Shown here one piece after another: positions 52,371 to 63,236 of a stretch of 64,000 bases of DNA. The stretch's first letter is position 1; every line of letters starts with the position of its first letter. This DNA comes from Siphonodentalium dalli. Taxonomy: Eukaryota > Mollusca > Scaphopoda > Gadilida > Siphonodentaliidae. A model generated the notes under the pieces. That model was given only the letters and a program-made list of their open reading frames with translations. It was not told the DNA's origin and did no database searches. The stretch is from NCBI GenBank assembly GCA_032622095.1, contig CP136062.1, positions 18,107,739 through 18,171,738 of the forward strand. Direction: 5' to 3'. Made by a program: the position numbers and the translations under genes.

Positions 52371-52480
52371 ATGGAGATCGTGTAATGGTCATCGTGGGAT
52401 TGATCAAATATTTATCAGGACCCGGGTTGAGTTCTAAGGAGAAGTAATATCAATAGCAAAATTAATCTACTGGCGCTTAT

Positions 52481-52995
52481 TCCGAACATAAGCTTGGTTG
52501 CACGGAATTTGGTGGGTGAAAACATACTTCTTTTGGGGGCGACCATTCAATGTAGAAAACTGGGAAATCCCTATTAAAATTATGCATGTATATATATCAA
52601 CTCCCATGCGAAGTGGTGTGCAATGATTTTAATTACAAGAGATTTCAATAGGGACATCCGTAACAGTTCCAACCCGACCCATTGCGAGGCCACAGCCACA
52701 GTATAGCCGTAATCATATACACAGAGAAAAACATGAATGAATGTACAAAAGAAATAGAAAAGAGGCACACATTGGTTTGTGTGCTCAGCAGATATAAAGG
52801 AAACAATTCAATCGGGATGCACGTATAAATATATATATATGTATTTATTATCAAGTCATGTGCGTACATCTTAATAGTGGGTGGTGTGTGGTTCTGTGGT
52901 TCTTTGGTGTGACATCTCGTTGGTGGGTGGTGTGTGGTTCTGTGGTTCTTTGGGATGAGAGTTGGGACATCTTATGTTCAATTAATATATGGGCC
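52481..52995. other. Non-coding stretch
   Basis: No gene. A 29-bp direct repeat (gggtggtgtgtggttctgtg + gttctttgg) occurs at about 52879 and 52925. Confidence 0.5.
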
Positions 52996-53437
52996 AGAAA
53001 TAATGGCCATAAGAGTAGCACGGAAGGGCTAAATATTGAAATGGTTGGGTAAAATATATAATTCACATCGAACCCAGTTGTAATTCCATTCATACTAATT
53101 CAGAATTGAAGCTTATACGTACTACCGATATCATTGTGAATTTAGTAAAATATTGAGTTAAGTTATGGTTCAATTTTAAAGAATTTAATACAACTTTCAA
53201 GATTTAAATACTATATAGAAAAGTCGATTTGATGTTAGAAATATTTATAAAATTTATAATGTTCGTTATACACGAGTTGTCATATGAGCATCGCTATGTA
53301 TACAATTTGCATGGATAGTTTCTGCGCTGAATTGTCGGCTCTGATTTCGCTTAGAGAGCCGATTTCAAAATCGGACATATATACCACCACCACACACGAA
53401 CAAGAGAACGCACCCAAATTAGACGAGGTTTGATCTT
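52996..53437. repeat. 440-bp dispersed repeat, copy 2
   Basis: Direct-orientation partner of 49475-49919, with scattered substitutions and small indels (for example tatgtatacaatttgc for tacaagctacaccaatttgc). No terminal inverted repeats or ORF; class unknown. Confidence 0.85.
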
Positions 53438-54469
53438 GTACGGCCACTAACTCGAGTTGTGCGTACAATTTAAGTTCTAAGTAAAATTATTAGAATAAGT
53501 TTGAAGCATATAATAGACGCAGGAATGGGAATCAAACTGTAAAGACAAGTTTTATACAGGAAAAACGCAGTGCCCGAGTTAACAGCCGAAGCTGTCGAAA
53601 CAGTCCTGATGAAACTTGGCTAGTTTATGTTGTGTACCACTCCCCAGGTTCTTATACACTAAGTTGGAACTCTCAGAAAACATGGTGATGACATTTATTA
53701 ACACAAGTATATACAGGTGAACAGCAAGGCAGCCACGGAGAATAATATAATCATAACTACTAAGAAGAAGCGTTCGTCGACCAGAAGTGAGTTTCTGGGA
53801 GAGCCTGGCTCTCTCTAGTATAAATGCGCTGACAGGAAACGCCTTGAACCCCAGATGTCGTGATTTGATTGGAACACGTTTGCGCCGCTCTCATCAAAAC
53901 AGGAAACAGGTGGACAATTAAACTTGTTTTTGACGAAAGCAGTGAACTCTAGAATCAATTACCTATATGATTCACCTCAGAGTTGTTGTTCCCATCATTA
54001 GGCCAGGACGATGACCTCTCAGCTAGGATTAACCATACTTACATACGTACAGTCGAAAGTATTACATAACTCGTATCACCTTTTTCAAGATTTTTGTCCT
54101 AAGACAAAAAACTTGATGATTCCGTGATAGAGATTTAAACTATCCTATTTGGAATATGAATTGTTCCGAAACAGAAGAATGTCATAATCCCACATGTTCC
54201 AATCACAGGAATGTCACACTCCGAATCGTCGATAACAGGAATTGTTCCGAACAGAGGAATGTCACAATCCTGGAATATTAGCTTCTGATTCCGTGTTGGG
54301 AGTTAATAGTGGCCTCCCTATTAACCCTGTTTATCTTGGCTATATTCTGAATCATCGGTTGATCCAGATCCAGCGTTGGAGAACAACGGTGCCTTTCCCG
54401 GTCATTCCCGTGCATCCTGGCTAGATTCCGAATGAATGATTGATCGATTGATCCAGATATGACTTCTGT
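53438..54469. other. Non-coding stretch
   Basis: No gene seen. Includes a diverged repeat 'attgttccgaacagaggaatgtca' at about 54158 and 54240. Confidence 0.45.
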
Positions 54470-54800
54470 CGGAAGTTATAATGGCCTTGTTTCGATACGA
54501 AAGTTGAATAAATTTCCAACTTGATCTTGAATTCAGGCGTAAATTGGTTAAGGGTCAATATGGTTTAATATCTAGGGTGTGACTTCCCGTCATGGCTTAA
54601 ACTGCCTTGTTCGATACGAAAGTTAAATAATTTTCCAACTTGATCTTGAATTCAGGCATAAATTAATTAAGGGTCAATATGGTTTAATATCTAGGGTGTG
54701 ACTTCCCGTCATGGCTTAAACCGCCTTGTTCGATACGAAAGTTGAATAAAGTTCAACTCGATCTTGAATTTGGGCATAAATAAAGGATCAACATAGTACT
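54470..54800. repeat. 119-bp tandem repeat, about 2.7 copies
   Basis: 'ttcgatacgaaagtt' recurs at 54491, 54610 and 54729. The middle (aattaagggtcaatatggtt, taatatctagggtgtgactt) is nearly unchanged between the first two full units. Confidence 0.92.
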
Positions 54801-55018
54801 GTTTAGTGTAAAGGACTTCATATACGTTGTGTAAGAACTGAAACGAATCATCTGGGTAATGTCATTAGCGCGTTACATCACGCTTATATGTGTAGAACAC
54901 GACTTCAACCTTGAAAATGACCATGTAACCGATTATCATTGTAATTGGAGCATAAAGGCCTACCTATACCAGCATGTACAATTGCTCTTGTACAAATGCT
55001 CTATAACATTAAATTTCC

Positions 55019-55283
55019 CAATTTGTTGGCATTGGCGTGTGGAATCACGCACCTCGTGTAAAAATCTCTATTTCATTGCCGTGAAAATGCCGATACGTGT
55101 AACTCCACGTGTTTAACGAAATGCACTTTTGAGCTGACTAAACATCTTAGTTGAGCTTAAAGGCTGTATACGAGCATATACGAATGCTCTATAGCATAAA
55201 ATGTTCCAAATTTGTTGGCATTGGCGTGTGGAATCACGCACTTCGTGTCAAAATCTCTATTTCATTGCCGTGAAAATGCCGAT
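55019..55283. repeat. 76-bp duplication with 189-bp offset
   Basis: aatttgttggcattggcgtg...gccgtgaaaatgccgata at 55019-55094 and 55208-55283. Confidence 0.9.
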
Positions 55284-55378
55284 AGAACAATTATCATGTA
55301 ACATAAACAACTCCCACACCAAAAGACAATTCATATAAATGCCATAGATTATATATATATATATATATATATATATAA

Positions 55379-56240
55379 CTAGAAGGTGACCCGACTTCGT
55401 CCGGGCTTTGACCTTGACTTGTCCATTTTGAAGGTCCAAAACACTGCCCGGACAAAAGTACCCGACAAATGTCCATACGAAGGTATCCCTAGACACTACT
55501 TTTCATCGAAATCCCGTGATATTCGGGCAATTGACCTTGAAATGACCAGATTTCAAGGTCAAGGTCACGTCGCACGGGCAAATTAATAAGCCTATGCCAC
55601 ACTGCCCGATCAAAGGTACCTGACAAACGTACCCATCGAAATCAATCCGGTTTTACCCGATTTGACCTTGAATTGATCATTTAGAAGATCAAGGTCAGGC
55701 CGGTGTCACGATTTGACCCGTCCAAAATACTCAGTGGACAAAAGTAACACAATGTATCAAATTTCGTGGAAATCCCATCACAATTCGCGATTTGACCTTG
55801 AATTGACCCGATTTCAAGGTCAAGCTCACGTCGCACGGGCAAATGAATGTGCTTATGAGACTCCCATACGAAAGTATCCCTAGACACTAATTTTCATCGA
55901 AATCCTGTAATATTCGGGCGTTTGAACTTTAATGACCCGATTTCAAGGTCAAGGTCACGTCGCATGGGCAAATTAATAGGCCTATGCCACTTTCCGGCCG
56001 AAAATACCACACATACCAAGTTTTATCGAAATCCTGTGATATTCGGGCGTTTGACCTTGAAATGACCTGATTTAAAGTTCAAGGTCACGTCGCACGGGCA
56101 AATTAATAGGCTTATGTCACTCCCCGGATGAAAACACCCCCACATACCAAGTTTCATCGAAATCTGTTCGGCCGTTTTCGAGTCCATCGATTACAGACAC
56201 ACAGACACACACAGACAGATCTTCCAAAATATATAATAGA
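55379..56240 (-). mobile_element. Non-autonomous Helitron, copy C (862 bp)
   Basis: Same family as 40691-44201 but on the minus strand. 5' TCTATTATATATTTTGGAAG starts at 56240; 3' CTTCTAG ends at 55379 and is followed (minus strand) by T. The hairpin CCCGGACGAAGTCGGG precedes the 3' end. A short CA/GT-type microsatellite (56191-56215) then several diverged 131-bp units. Next to an (AT)n run at 55350-55376. Confidence 0.87.
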
Positions 56241-56691
56241 CTAGCCGATGAGCCCGACGTTGTCCGGGCTATTCAAAAACCAAATTTCCAAGTCGATAGC
56301 TCCACCCGTTTCCGATATCTGGTCTGCGCATGCGCGAAGCTGGCGTCGCACGGGCTCGGCGACCCGATAAAATTCGTATCCGGGGCAAGATACATTCACA
56401 TAGCAAATTTCAAGTCGATAGCTCCACCCGTTTCCGAGATCTCGTCTGCGCATGCGCGAAGCTGGCGTCGCACGGGCTCGGCGACCCGATAAAATTCGTA
56501 TCCGGGGCAAGATACATTCACATACCAAATATCAAGTCGATAGCTCCACCCGTTTCCGAGATCTCGTCTGCGCATGCGCGAAGCTGGCGTCGCACGGGCT
56601 CGCCAATACGACAACGTTCACCGCCTGGTCAAACTACACTCACGTACCAAGTTTCGTCCCGATCGGTCGAGAATCGTAGATTTGTATTAAT

Positions 56692-56731
<40 letters not shown>

Positions 56732-56767
56732 AACAAACAAACAGAGGTCTTCAAAATATATATGAGA
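56241..56767 (-). mobile_element. Non-autonomous Helitron of a second family (527 bp)
   Basis: Minus strand: starts A|TCTCATATATATTTTGAAGA at 56767, then a (TGTC)n microsatellite (56692-56746), three 122-bp tandem units (anchors 56290, 56412, 56534 on the plus strand; containing tgcgcatgcgcgaagctggc), hairpin GCCCGGACAACGTCGGGC and 3' end CGGCTAG at 56241. Its CTAG directly abuts the TC of copy C. The core sequence is unrelated to the first family although both ends are similar. Confidence 0.83.
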
Positions 56768-59700
56768 TTATTTCTTGTGAAACAACTGAATAAAATGTAC
56801 AACCCATGAGACAATTTGCTTGGCTTATTGGTTCACATACTAATAACTATTGGTCCTTATAGGAATAACATATCATTCCCATCTATACTAAAATCCTCAT
56901 ATGTCCTTTTAATAAACAAATTTTCACGCAACACTGCAATGCCCGTGGTTAAAAGACACAGAACCGAACACATCCACAATATTATTTCTGTCGACCAAAT
57001 ACCATCAAACTAAGTGAACATTTTACCTGTAAACAACATAAAAACCTTGAACAAAACTATCTTATTTATTTGTTTAGACGAGTCCAGATTTTATTCCAAA
57101 ACTCCCGATGCATGCTATACGTAAAATACCTTAAAAGCCGAAATTTGCACAGCCATGTATAACGTTACCTTTAAACTTAAAATCTTCAGACAACGACTAA
57201 CTTATTTTTTTATGACCTCAGACAGCTCCCAAAAGAAAATGCGTCCAATTCATATCTCCCTTTGCTGAAATCAATAGATAGGTCACCATACGAATTTTAT
57301 TTCGCTAATCTCAGACAACTGTTAAATGAAATGTGTATGCTAATTCCCCTGGGGTGAACCGTGTTCGTATATAATGCTCGACCCAGGTGACACAGAATTG
57401 ATGGGATAACATTGATAAAAAAACAGGCCAAGCATACATGTCCATCTTAATACAGACAACAATCTTCTCGAGACTGGTCAAATGGTGGTCATGAAAAAAG
57501 TTTTGTTCACGCTAATTTGGTCATACATGCATGTAGCTGTTAACTTGCCTATCTCCTCGACAGCAACTTCAAAAGTTAATTATTGGCCATTCATGTTTTG
57601 GGAGAGATTTGCTAGACTTTAATTGTCGATGCCCTGGGGCAATGTTTCATTTCTATAGAAATATTCACCTGACAGCCGTGGCATCTGTTGGGCTAAACGC
57701 ATGTACAGTGATTTGCCTCTCATCAGCTCATTTGTGTACGAATTTCTGTTGCATGGATATATTTCTCATGTTTTCAAGGAATATTTCATCGTGATTGACT
57801 AGAGTTCTAAATGGTGTCTTTATTCCGTATAATGTTCATGGAATTAATAGGATTATTTGGATAAAATTCATGTTCTTTTCTGCGATAGATCCTTAAAGGT
57901 AAGATTTTATTTTCTATTTTTGTTTTGTTCCGGGAAATCTTGTGCCGCCAACAAACATTTTAGACATATCGGTGGTTCGTCCATTTGATTGTGACTCAAA
58001 GACATTCAAAGAATTCCCGGAACAGATTTAATTATGGCACCATCAGTTTTCTATGCATTCTTTCTTTTTTTGGTTGCATATACCTTGATATATATATATA
58101 CATATATTGTTTTCAACATTTCAACCTAATCTGGGCGTGTCGTAACACAAAATACCACTGACCATCCGTGTAGATGTTTTTGCAAAACATTGGAACCATT
58201 TGGCTACATTGAACATTCCCAAACCATACTTCAATTCAAGTATCTATATCTGGACTATAATTTATTTAATTTTAAGTTTCTCTAATTACTTCAACTAATT
58301 TCTTTTATTTAAAGATATATCTCGCTGGACGCAACCAGTCTATTGACAAACTGTCATAAATAAACAAGGTTTTCAAATGGATTATCTGAGGCACAATAAA
58401 ACTATATTATACGCTTAATTGACCGACAGAACAGCCTTAACAAAAATTTAACCCACAATTCGTTCAAAACCAGAACTCACTAAAATCATACTGATTAACT
58501 TGAAAACATCCTAAAATCATCAGTAAATTTAATACCTATATAACCTGCATAAGGTGTAATAATTTAGTACTTGTATAACCTGAATTTCCCAGAATATTTT
58601 TGTTCAGTGGCTTACATTATTCAAAAATAATTTATATAAACTTCAAACAAGTTTACCAAAAGTGCGCTAATAATATATGTAAACGCCTCAACTTGCTCAG
58701 AACAACAAATGCCACAAAATATCTATTCTGAAACCAAAACTCATGTCAAACCAGACTTTTGTTCTTTGACAACTATACTGTATATATATCATAATATATT
58801 TCTATAAGGATTCTTTTTTTAAATTACCTAACCATAACATTTGCCAAATTTCTTCATCTGGAAATTTCCAACAACTACAACTTGTTTGAAAACAAGTAGA
58901 CATACAACTACGGTGAGTTCACTACCTCCGTTTATATAATAAATTATGCATTTTTGAATAATTCACTGGAATCGTCTCACGTGTAGATTGTAAAATCAAT
59001 CTTACCGATAGGATACCATATAGCGAATGGACGCAACTTTATTCCAGTGATTATTTCTTATAGCTGATAACATTTTACAAATTTAACAATTACGGCCAAT
59101 TTGCACAAAAATTTAGACCAGCGTCCATTGTACCTCGAAAACCAAACACTCTTTATGTAAAATCGACGCAACGATTTAAACTATAACTGTGTATTCCCTG
59201 AATAACTTTTTTTTGCTTTACTCATATATTGTTTAATTAGACTATTCACACCGAGCGTACATGTAACAATAATACTTCGAAACTGAAAACCAATCTTTAT
59301 TTCAAATTTTAATTGATAAACTTATATTTTGACAAGCTGTCTTCACTTTTTTCAACGGGAACAACTAGAACTTATTTATAATTGCTTCCTTTAAGTCTAC
59401 AAATTACTTCAAAGCTAGGCAATTTCCACAGAACAAGCGACAGGGTGTCCCGGAAACATAACAATGGTCAATTTACACACAAATTTAGACCAGCTATCAT
59501 TTATTTAAATGTGACACAACAATTTTTAAACCATGATAACTCGACTCATACTAATCCCATATACTCATATAAGTCATTGTATAGTCACTAGTCAGTGAGT
59601 GGCTTGAGTTTACACCCCGAATCAACATAATTGCTTACACGATCATGTGTGCCACGTGTTACCTAATCCACTATCCGTGAATTGTTTTGATTATGTCTTG

Positions 59701-60436
59701 TACACGGAAATTAGTAATTTAATTTATGGCTCCAGCCATAAATTAAATTTATATCAAATTATTAACTTTGATTTTAAGATTACCTATTAACCTGAACGTT
59801 TACAGAATACCTCTTTTACTCAAATTACTTAGATTTCTATATATTATCGATATTAAATCGTTGTTATCACCTGGAATTTATTGAAAATGGCGTACAGTAC
59901 CCCTTTAAGTATATTTAGTGTTACAGTAGAAAGTCAAATCAGAATTCTAGAACAGTTGGTAAATACATCAAAATGATCCTGTGAACAACCCGGCTTACAG
60001 TAATTATTTACACCGAAGTAGTTAATTATTTACTTCTAAATAGCAAGTGGTACTAAAAATTTGAGACATGATAGACTAAGACTAGGTATATCAGTTGGGA
60101 CGATGAATCATCGAGGTTACACATATAATACGATGAATCATCGAGGTTACACATATAATACAGTATTTCAGAGTATTTAGGTAAATGATATCTTTCATCA
60201 GAATGACATAATTTGCCCATTGTGAAGTATATTGCTCCATTTTGTATCCACTAACAGATAGTTTCCAAAAGTTAACGAGACCAGCAAGTATTTATCGAAA
60301 ACTTATGGGAACAGCTATTTTTTTCCTTCATCGTACAAGCAGTCTAACAAAATAGAGCTATTTTTTTTGGCTCGTTTCTGCGCTTTATATCCGTAGGAAT
60401 ATCATGTTAATATGGACAGGGGATAAATACATTACA
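56768..60436. other. Long stretch without recognised genes
   Basis: About 3.7 kb, AT-rich. No domain in any frame (the best, 59382-59591, is not convincing). A diverged duplication of roughly 370 bp can be seen: 'aatttgcacaaaaatttagaccagc' near 59098 and 'aatttacacacaaatttagaccagc' near 59470. 'CGATGAATCATCGAGGTTAC' plus acatataata occurs twice in tandem (60101-60130, 60131-60160). Confidence 0.5.
60101..60160. repeat. 30-bp tandem duplication
   Basis: Two exact copies; each begins with the palindrome CGATGAATCATCG. Confidence 0.95.
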
Positions 60437-60569
60437 CGGCTTGTTGATATGGGATACCGTGTTGTATGCCCCGGTCGACTCTCGTATCCCATTTGGATAT
60501 CGCCTCGGGGGATACGAGCCTCTACCGGGGCAATTAAAACAAACAGTATCCCCATCAACAAGCCGTTTA
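60437..60569. mobile_element. Hairpin MITE (about 133 bp)
   Basis: Ends ACGGCTTGTTGATATGGGAT(AC) and the complement GTATCCCCATCAACAAGCCG(T), with a second inner pair TGCCCCGGT/ACCGGGGCA and CTCGTATCCC/GGGGATACGAG. No ORF. Confidence 0.8.
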
Positions 60570-61345
60570 ACGTATAATATTTACATACTGAGTGTGATTA
60601 TAACTAAATCCAGCATTCCGATTGGTCGGCGACCACGTGACTAGTTTCAATTATTTCTCGATAAACCTGCAAGAGGGTCATAATGACAACCATAATTACA
60701 TCGACGTGTCGTTGATTTTGGAGAAGAAGAATGCGTAATGTTTTGGGCGTTTTGAAATTGTTCGTGTTAACTTTTGCCAATATAAAATTGATTAAAAACA
60801 CCTTTGGTGTCACGTAGTATTAATTTCTAACCATTAACCTCAAGGTTACATCTCCATAAAAACAGTCCACATGACAGTTAATCCTTAAATAGTTTTCATT
60901 TGTAGATGCAGGCTAATTTTCCGCTTCTGCAAACTTGTCAGTGAACACTGAAATTATTTTTGTTTCCGAATCCAATAAAATTCAACCGTAAATCGCGTGA
61001 AATGTATCCGCTTTTATGTTCCAGAATAATGTAGCACATCTCATTGTATACTGTAATTGTTCAAACATTGTTGCCAATTGTATTTTGTAAATAAAACAGA
61101 AAATAACATGAATTTTGATGAAAGTGTTGTCTGCAGGTGAGAAAATTTGACAGGCTTTCAAAAACACGTCACGTGGCAAATGGGAAATTCCGACCAGTCA
61201 CGTGACAAATGGTACAAAACTAACTTCTCAGCTGGTTTCTGATCGGGTGCTATGGGATATTTTGGGCTGGTTTTGTCACGATACACTTTTCGATTTAAAT
61301 ACATTTACAAAAGTGGCTTTTTCGCTAAATGTATATAAATATAAG
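60570..61345. other. Non-coding stretch with a solo MITE arm
   Basis: 60838-60893 (aggttacatctccataaaaa, cagtccacatgacagttaat) is one arm of the hairpin element at 61346-61483. No gene seen. Confidence 0.6.
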
Positions 61346-61483
61346 GATTAACTGTAATGTGGACTGTTTTTATGGAGATGTAACCGTTAGGTAAGTGGTC
61401 ATAACTTGTATGTACACTAGTTATGACCACTTACCTCACGGTTACATCTCCATAAAAACAGTCCACATGACAGTTAATCCTTA
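61346..61483. mobile_element. Near-perfect 138-bp hairpin MITE
   Basis: Arms of about 60 bp: GGATTAACTGTAATGTGGAC... ggtaagtggtcataact, then a 12-nt loop, then the complement ending in gacagttaatcc. Mismatches are few, so it is probably young. A solitary right arm lies at 60838-60893. Confidence 0.9.
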
Positions 61484-61554
61484 AGTATCCAGGAACTGAT
61501 ATATACCAAACCTCAGATCAATGATATTGATGGATTTTCCGGAAGTTATTTCAT

Positions 61555-62620
61555 TGATAGATCATCTGCCTTCGCGTGTGAATGACAGTGCTGCTTGAAA
61601 AGTAGAGCCTCGAACAGAATTATTAAAGGTACTCAATCCGATTCGATGGTCCCCATATCATCAACAACAACATTTTTTAAAATGCCGCTTCAGTTATCAG
61701 AATCGATTAATTGCCAAAATAATGCTAACCACAGTCAACTAAAGTATAAAATTGCCCAAAACGAAATTTTTGCCGGTTTGTCAAATATCTGACACAAAAA
61801 AAGCCACTTGATTTTAGAGTTATCCATCTTCATCCGTAATTTGGTCAGAGAAATTCCTCTCGTCGACTGTTTTCTGTTCCACTTAAAAAATTAAAATAGT
61901 AGATTCCAAATATCGATATCTGATCACTCTGAGCTTTGATGGGTGGGTTCCTCGACTCGAATTAAATATTGTTTAACCCCGAAGCCAAGGAAATAGTAAT
62001 TTGTGTGCGTTAATTCTGATTGAGTACCTTTAACATTTCTTTACTAAATGGATTCTCCTATTAGTTAGTATATATCGGAATTGTCTATTTATTCTTTCGG
62101 AGGGGCTTTCAAGAAAATGAGCAGACGACAGAGAGTTGAACATGTAATACAAGTGCAGAGTTCCTATTGACTGGAGAGAAATGTTGAGATAATAAGTTTA
62201 CGACCATTTGTTGAACTTATTATATGACCATGTGAACTATATATCAATGGCTATATATTCAGTACAGAAATGATGAACTCAACTATTGCAACTCAACTAA
62301 GCTGTCTGTGCAGGATAGATCATCTGCCTTCGCGTGTGGAGGACATTTCTGCTTGAAAAGTAGCGCATCGAACAGAAGTATTAAATGTGATCGAGAAGAT
62401 GTGATCATCGTCGCGAAAATAGTTATTTACTAAATGGATTATCCCATTAGTTAGTATATATCGGAATTGTCTATTTATTCTTTAGGAGGGGCTTTCAAGA
62501 AAATGAGCAGACGACAGACAATTGAACATGTAATACAAGTGCAGAATTCCTATTGACTGGAGAAAAAATTTCAGATAATAAGTTTACAACCGTTTTTGAA
62601 CATATTACATGTATAAATCT
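61555..62620. repeat. Duplicated block flanking the TTAA MITE
   Basis: atagatcatctgccttcgcg and gcttgaaaagtag...cgaacaga occur at 61557-61618 and 62316-62378. ttactaaatggattctccta...caagtgcagagttcctattg occurs at 62041-62170 and 62427-62556 (386-bp offset). The first unit contains the TTAA MITE and the second does not, so the MITE entered one copy. Confidence 0.8.
61627..62029 (+). mobile_element. TTAA-flanked MITE, copy 2 (403 bp)
   Basis: TTAA at 61623-61626 and 62030-62033. Terminal repeats AGGTACTCAATCCGATT and AATTCTGATTGAGTACCT match well. Inner sequence corresponds in inverse orientation to 18700-19018. The ends differ from the CCCTTTACCC family, so this is a separate TTAA-targeting family. 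The 65-codon frame at 61595-61792 is not supported as a gene. Confidence 0.85.
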
Positions 62621-63236
62621 GCCATGGGAAATACCTGTTAATGGATATATCTTTCGTACAGAAATAGTGAATGTGCAACTCAACTAAACCGTTATCGAAG
62701 TCTGAGCAGCCAATGCCGTGTGTTCTAACCCCGAAGTGTGCGAACATCGGGACTGAGTTTAAAGCTTGATCTGAGTTAGGGGACATCTCAATGTGCCAAT
62801 CCGATCGTAAAGTGACCATTTTGATGTGAATTGATGTGTCATATATGCAACAATGACCTCACCACACTGAGCCAGTGTCTCACACATTACAAAATGAAAC
62901 AATGACCTCACCACACAGAGCCAGTGTCTCACATATTACAATATGTGATTATACCATGCATGGAGAATTTCAACTTGTGTAATCGGTTGGTTATTGAGTT
63001 CAGCTGTTATTAAGGGGCCCCAGTCATTTTGTATGAAGTTGGCTGTTTGTGTATCTGGACCCATATACAATGTTTTGAAAAAATTAATGAGATCGCCCGA
63101 GGCTGTGCAGTGATCTCGTAGGATGCGGACGTGTTTTTAATTAGCTTCTGGTTTAACTAACTAACCATCAGGCACGATGTAGGAATAAACAGAATTAAAG
63201 AAGCCTTACGTTAATTCGTCGATTGACGACACCAGT
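62621..63236. other. Non-coding stretch
   Basis: No gene. 'caatgacctcaccacac.gagccagtgtctcaca.attacaa' is repeated in tandem at about 62850-62942 (period about 60 bp). Confidence 0.5.

Larger units (their letters stand above)
48638..52480 (-). mobile_element. Decayed LINE (LINE C), minus strand
   Basis: Reading on the minus strand from 52480 to 48638 the order is endonuclease start, endonuclease middle, linker, RT, consistent with one Jockey/CR1-type ORF2. Interrupted by a 440-bp repeat (49475-49919) and by internal duplications (50605-50831 = 51016-51242; 50830-51010, 51560-51790 and 51911-52090 similar). No frame is intact. Confidence 0.75.
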
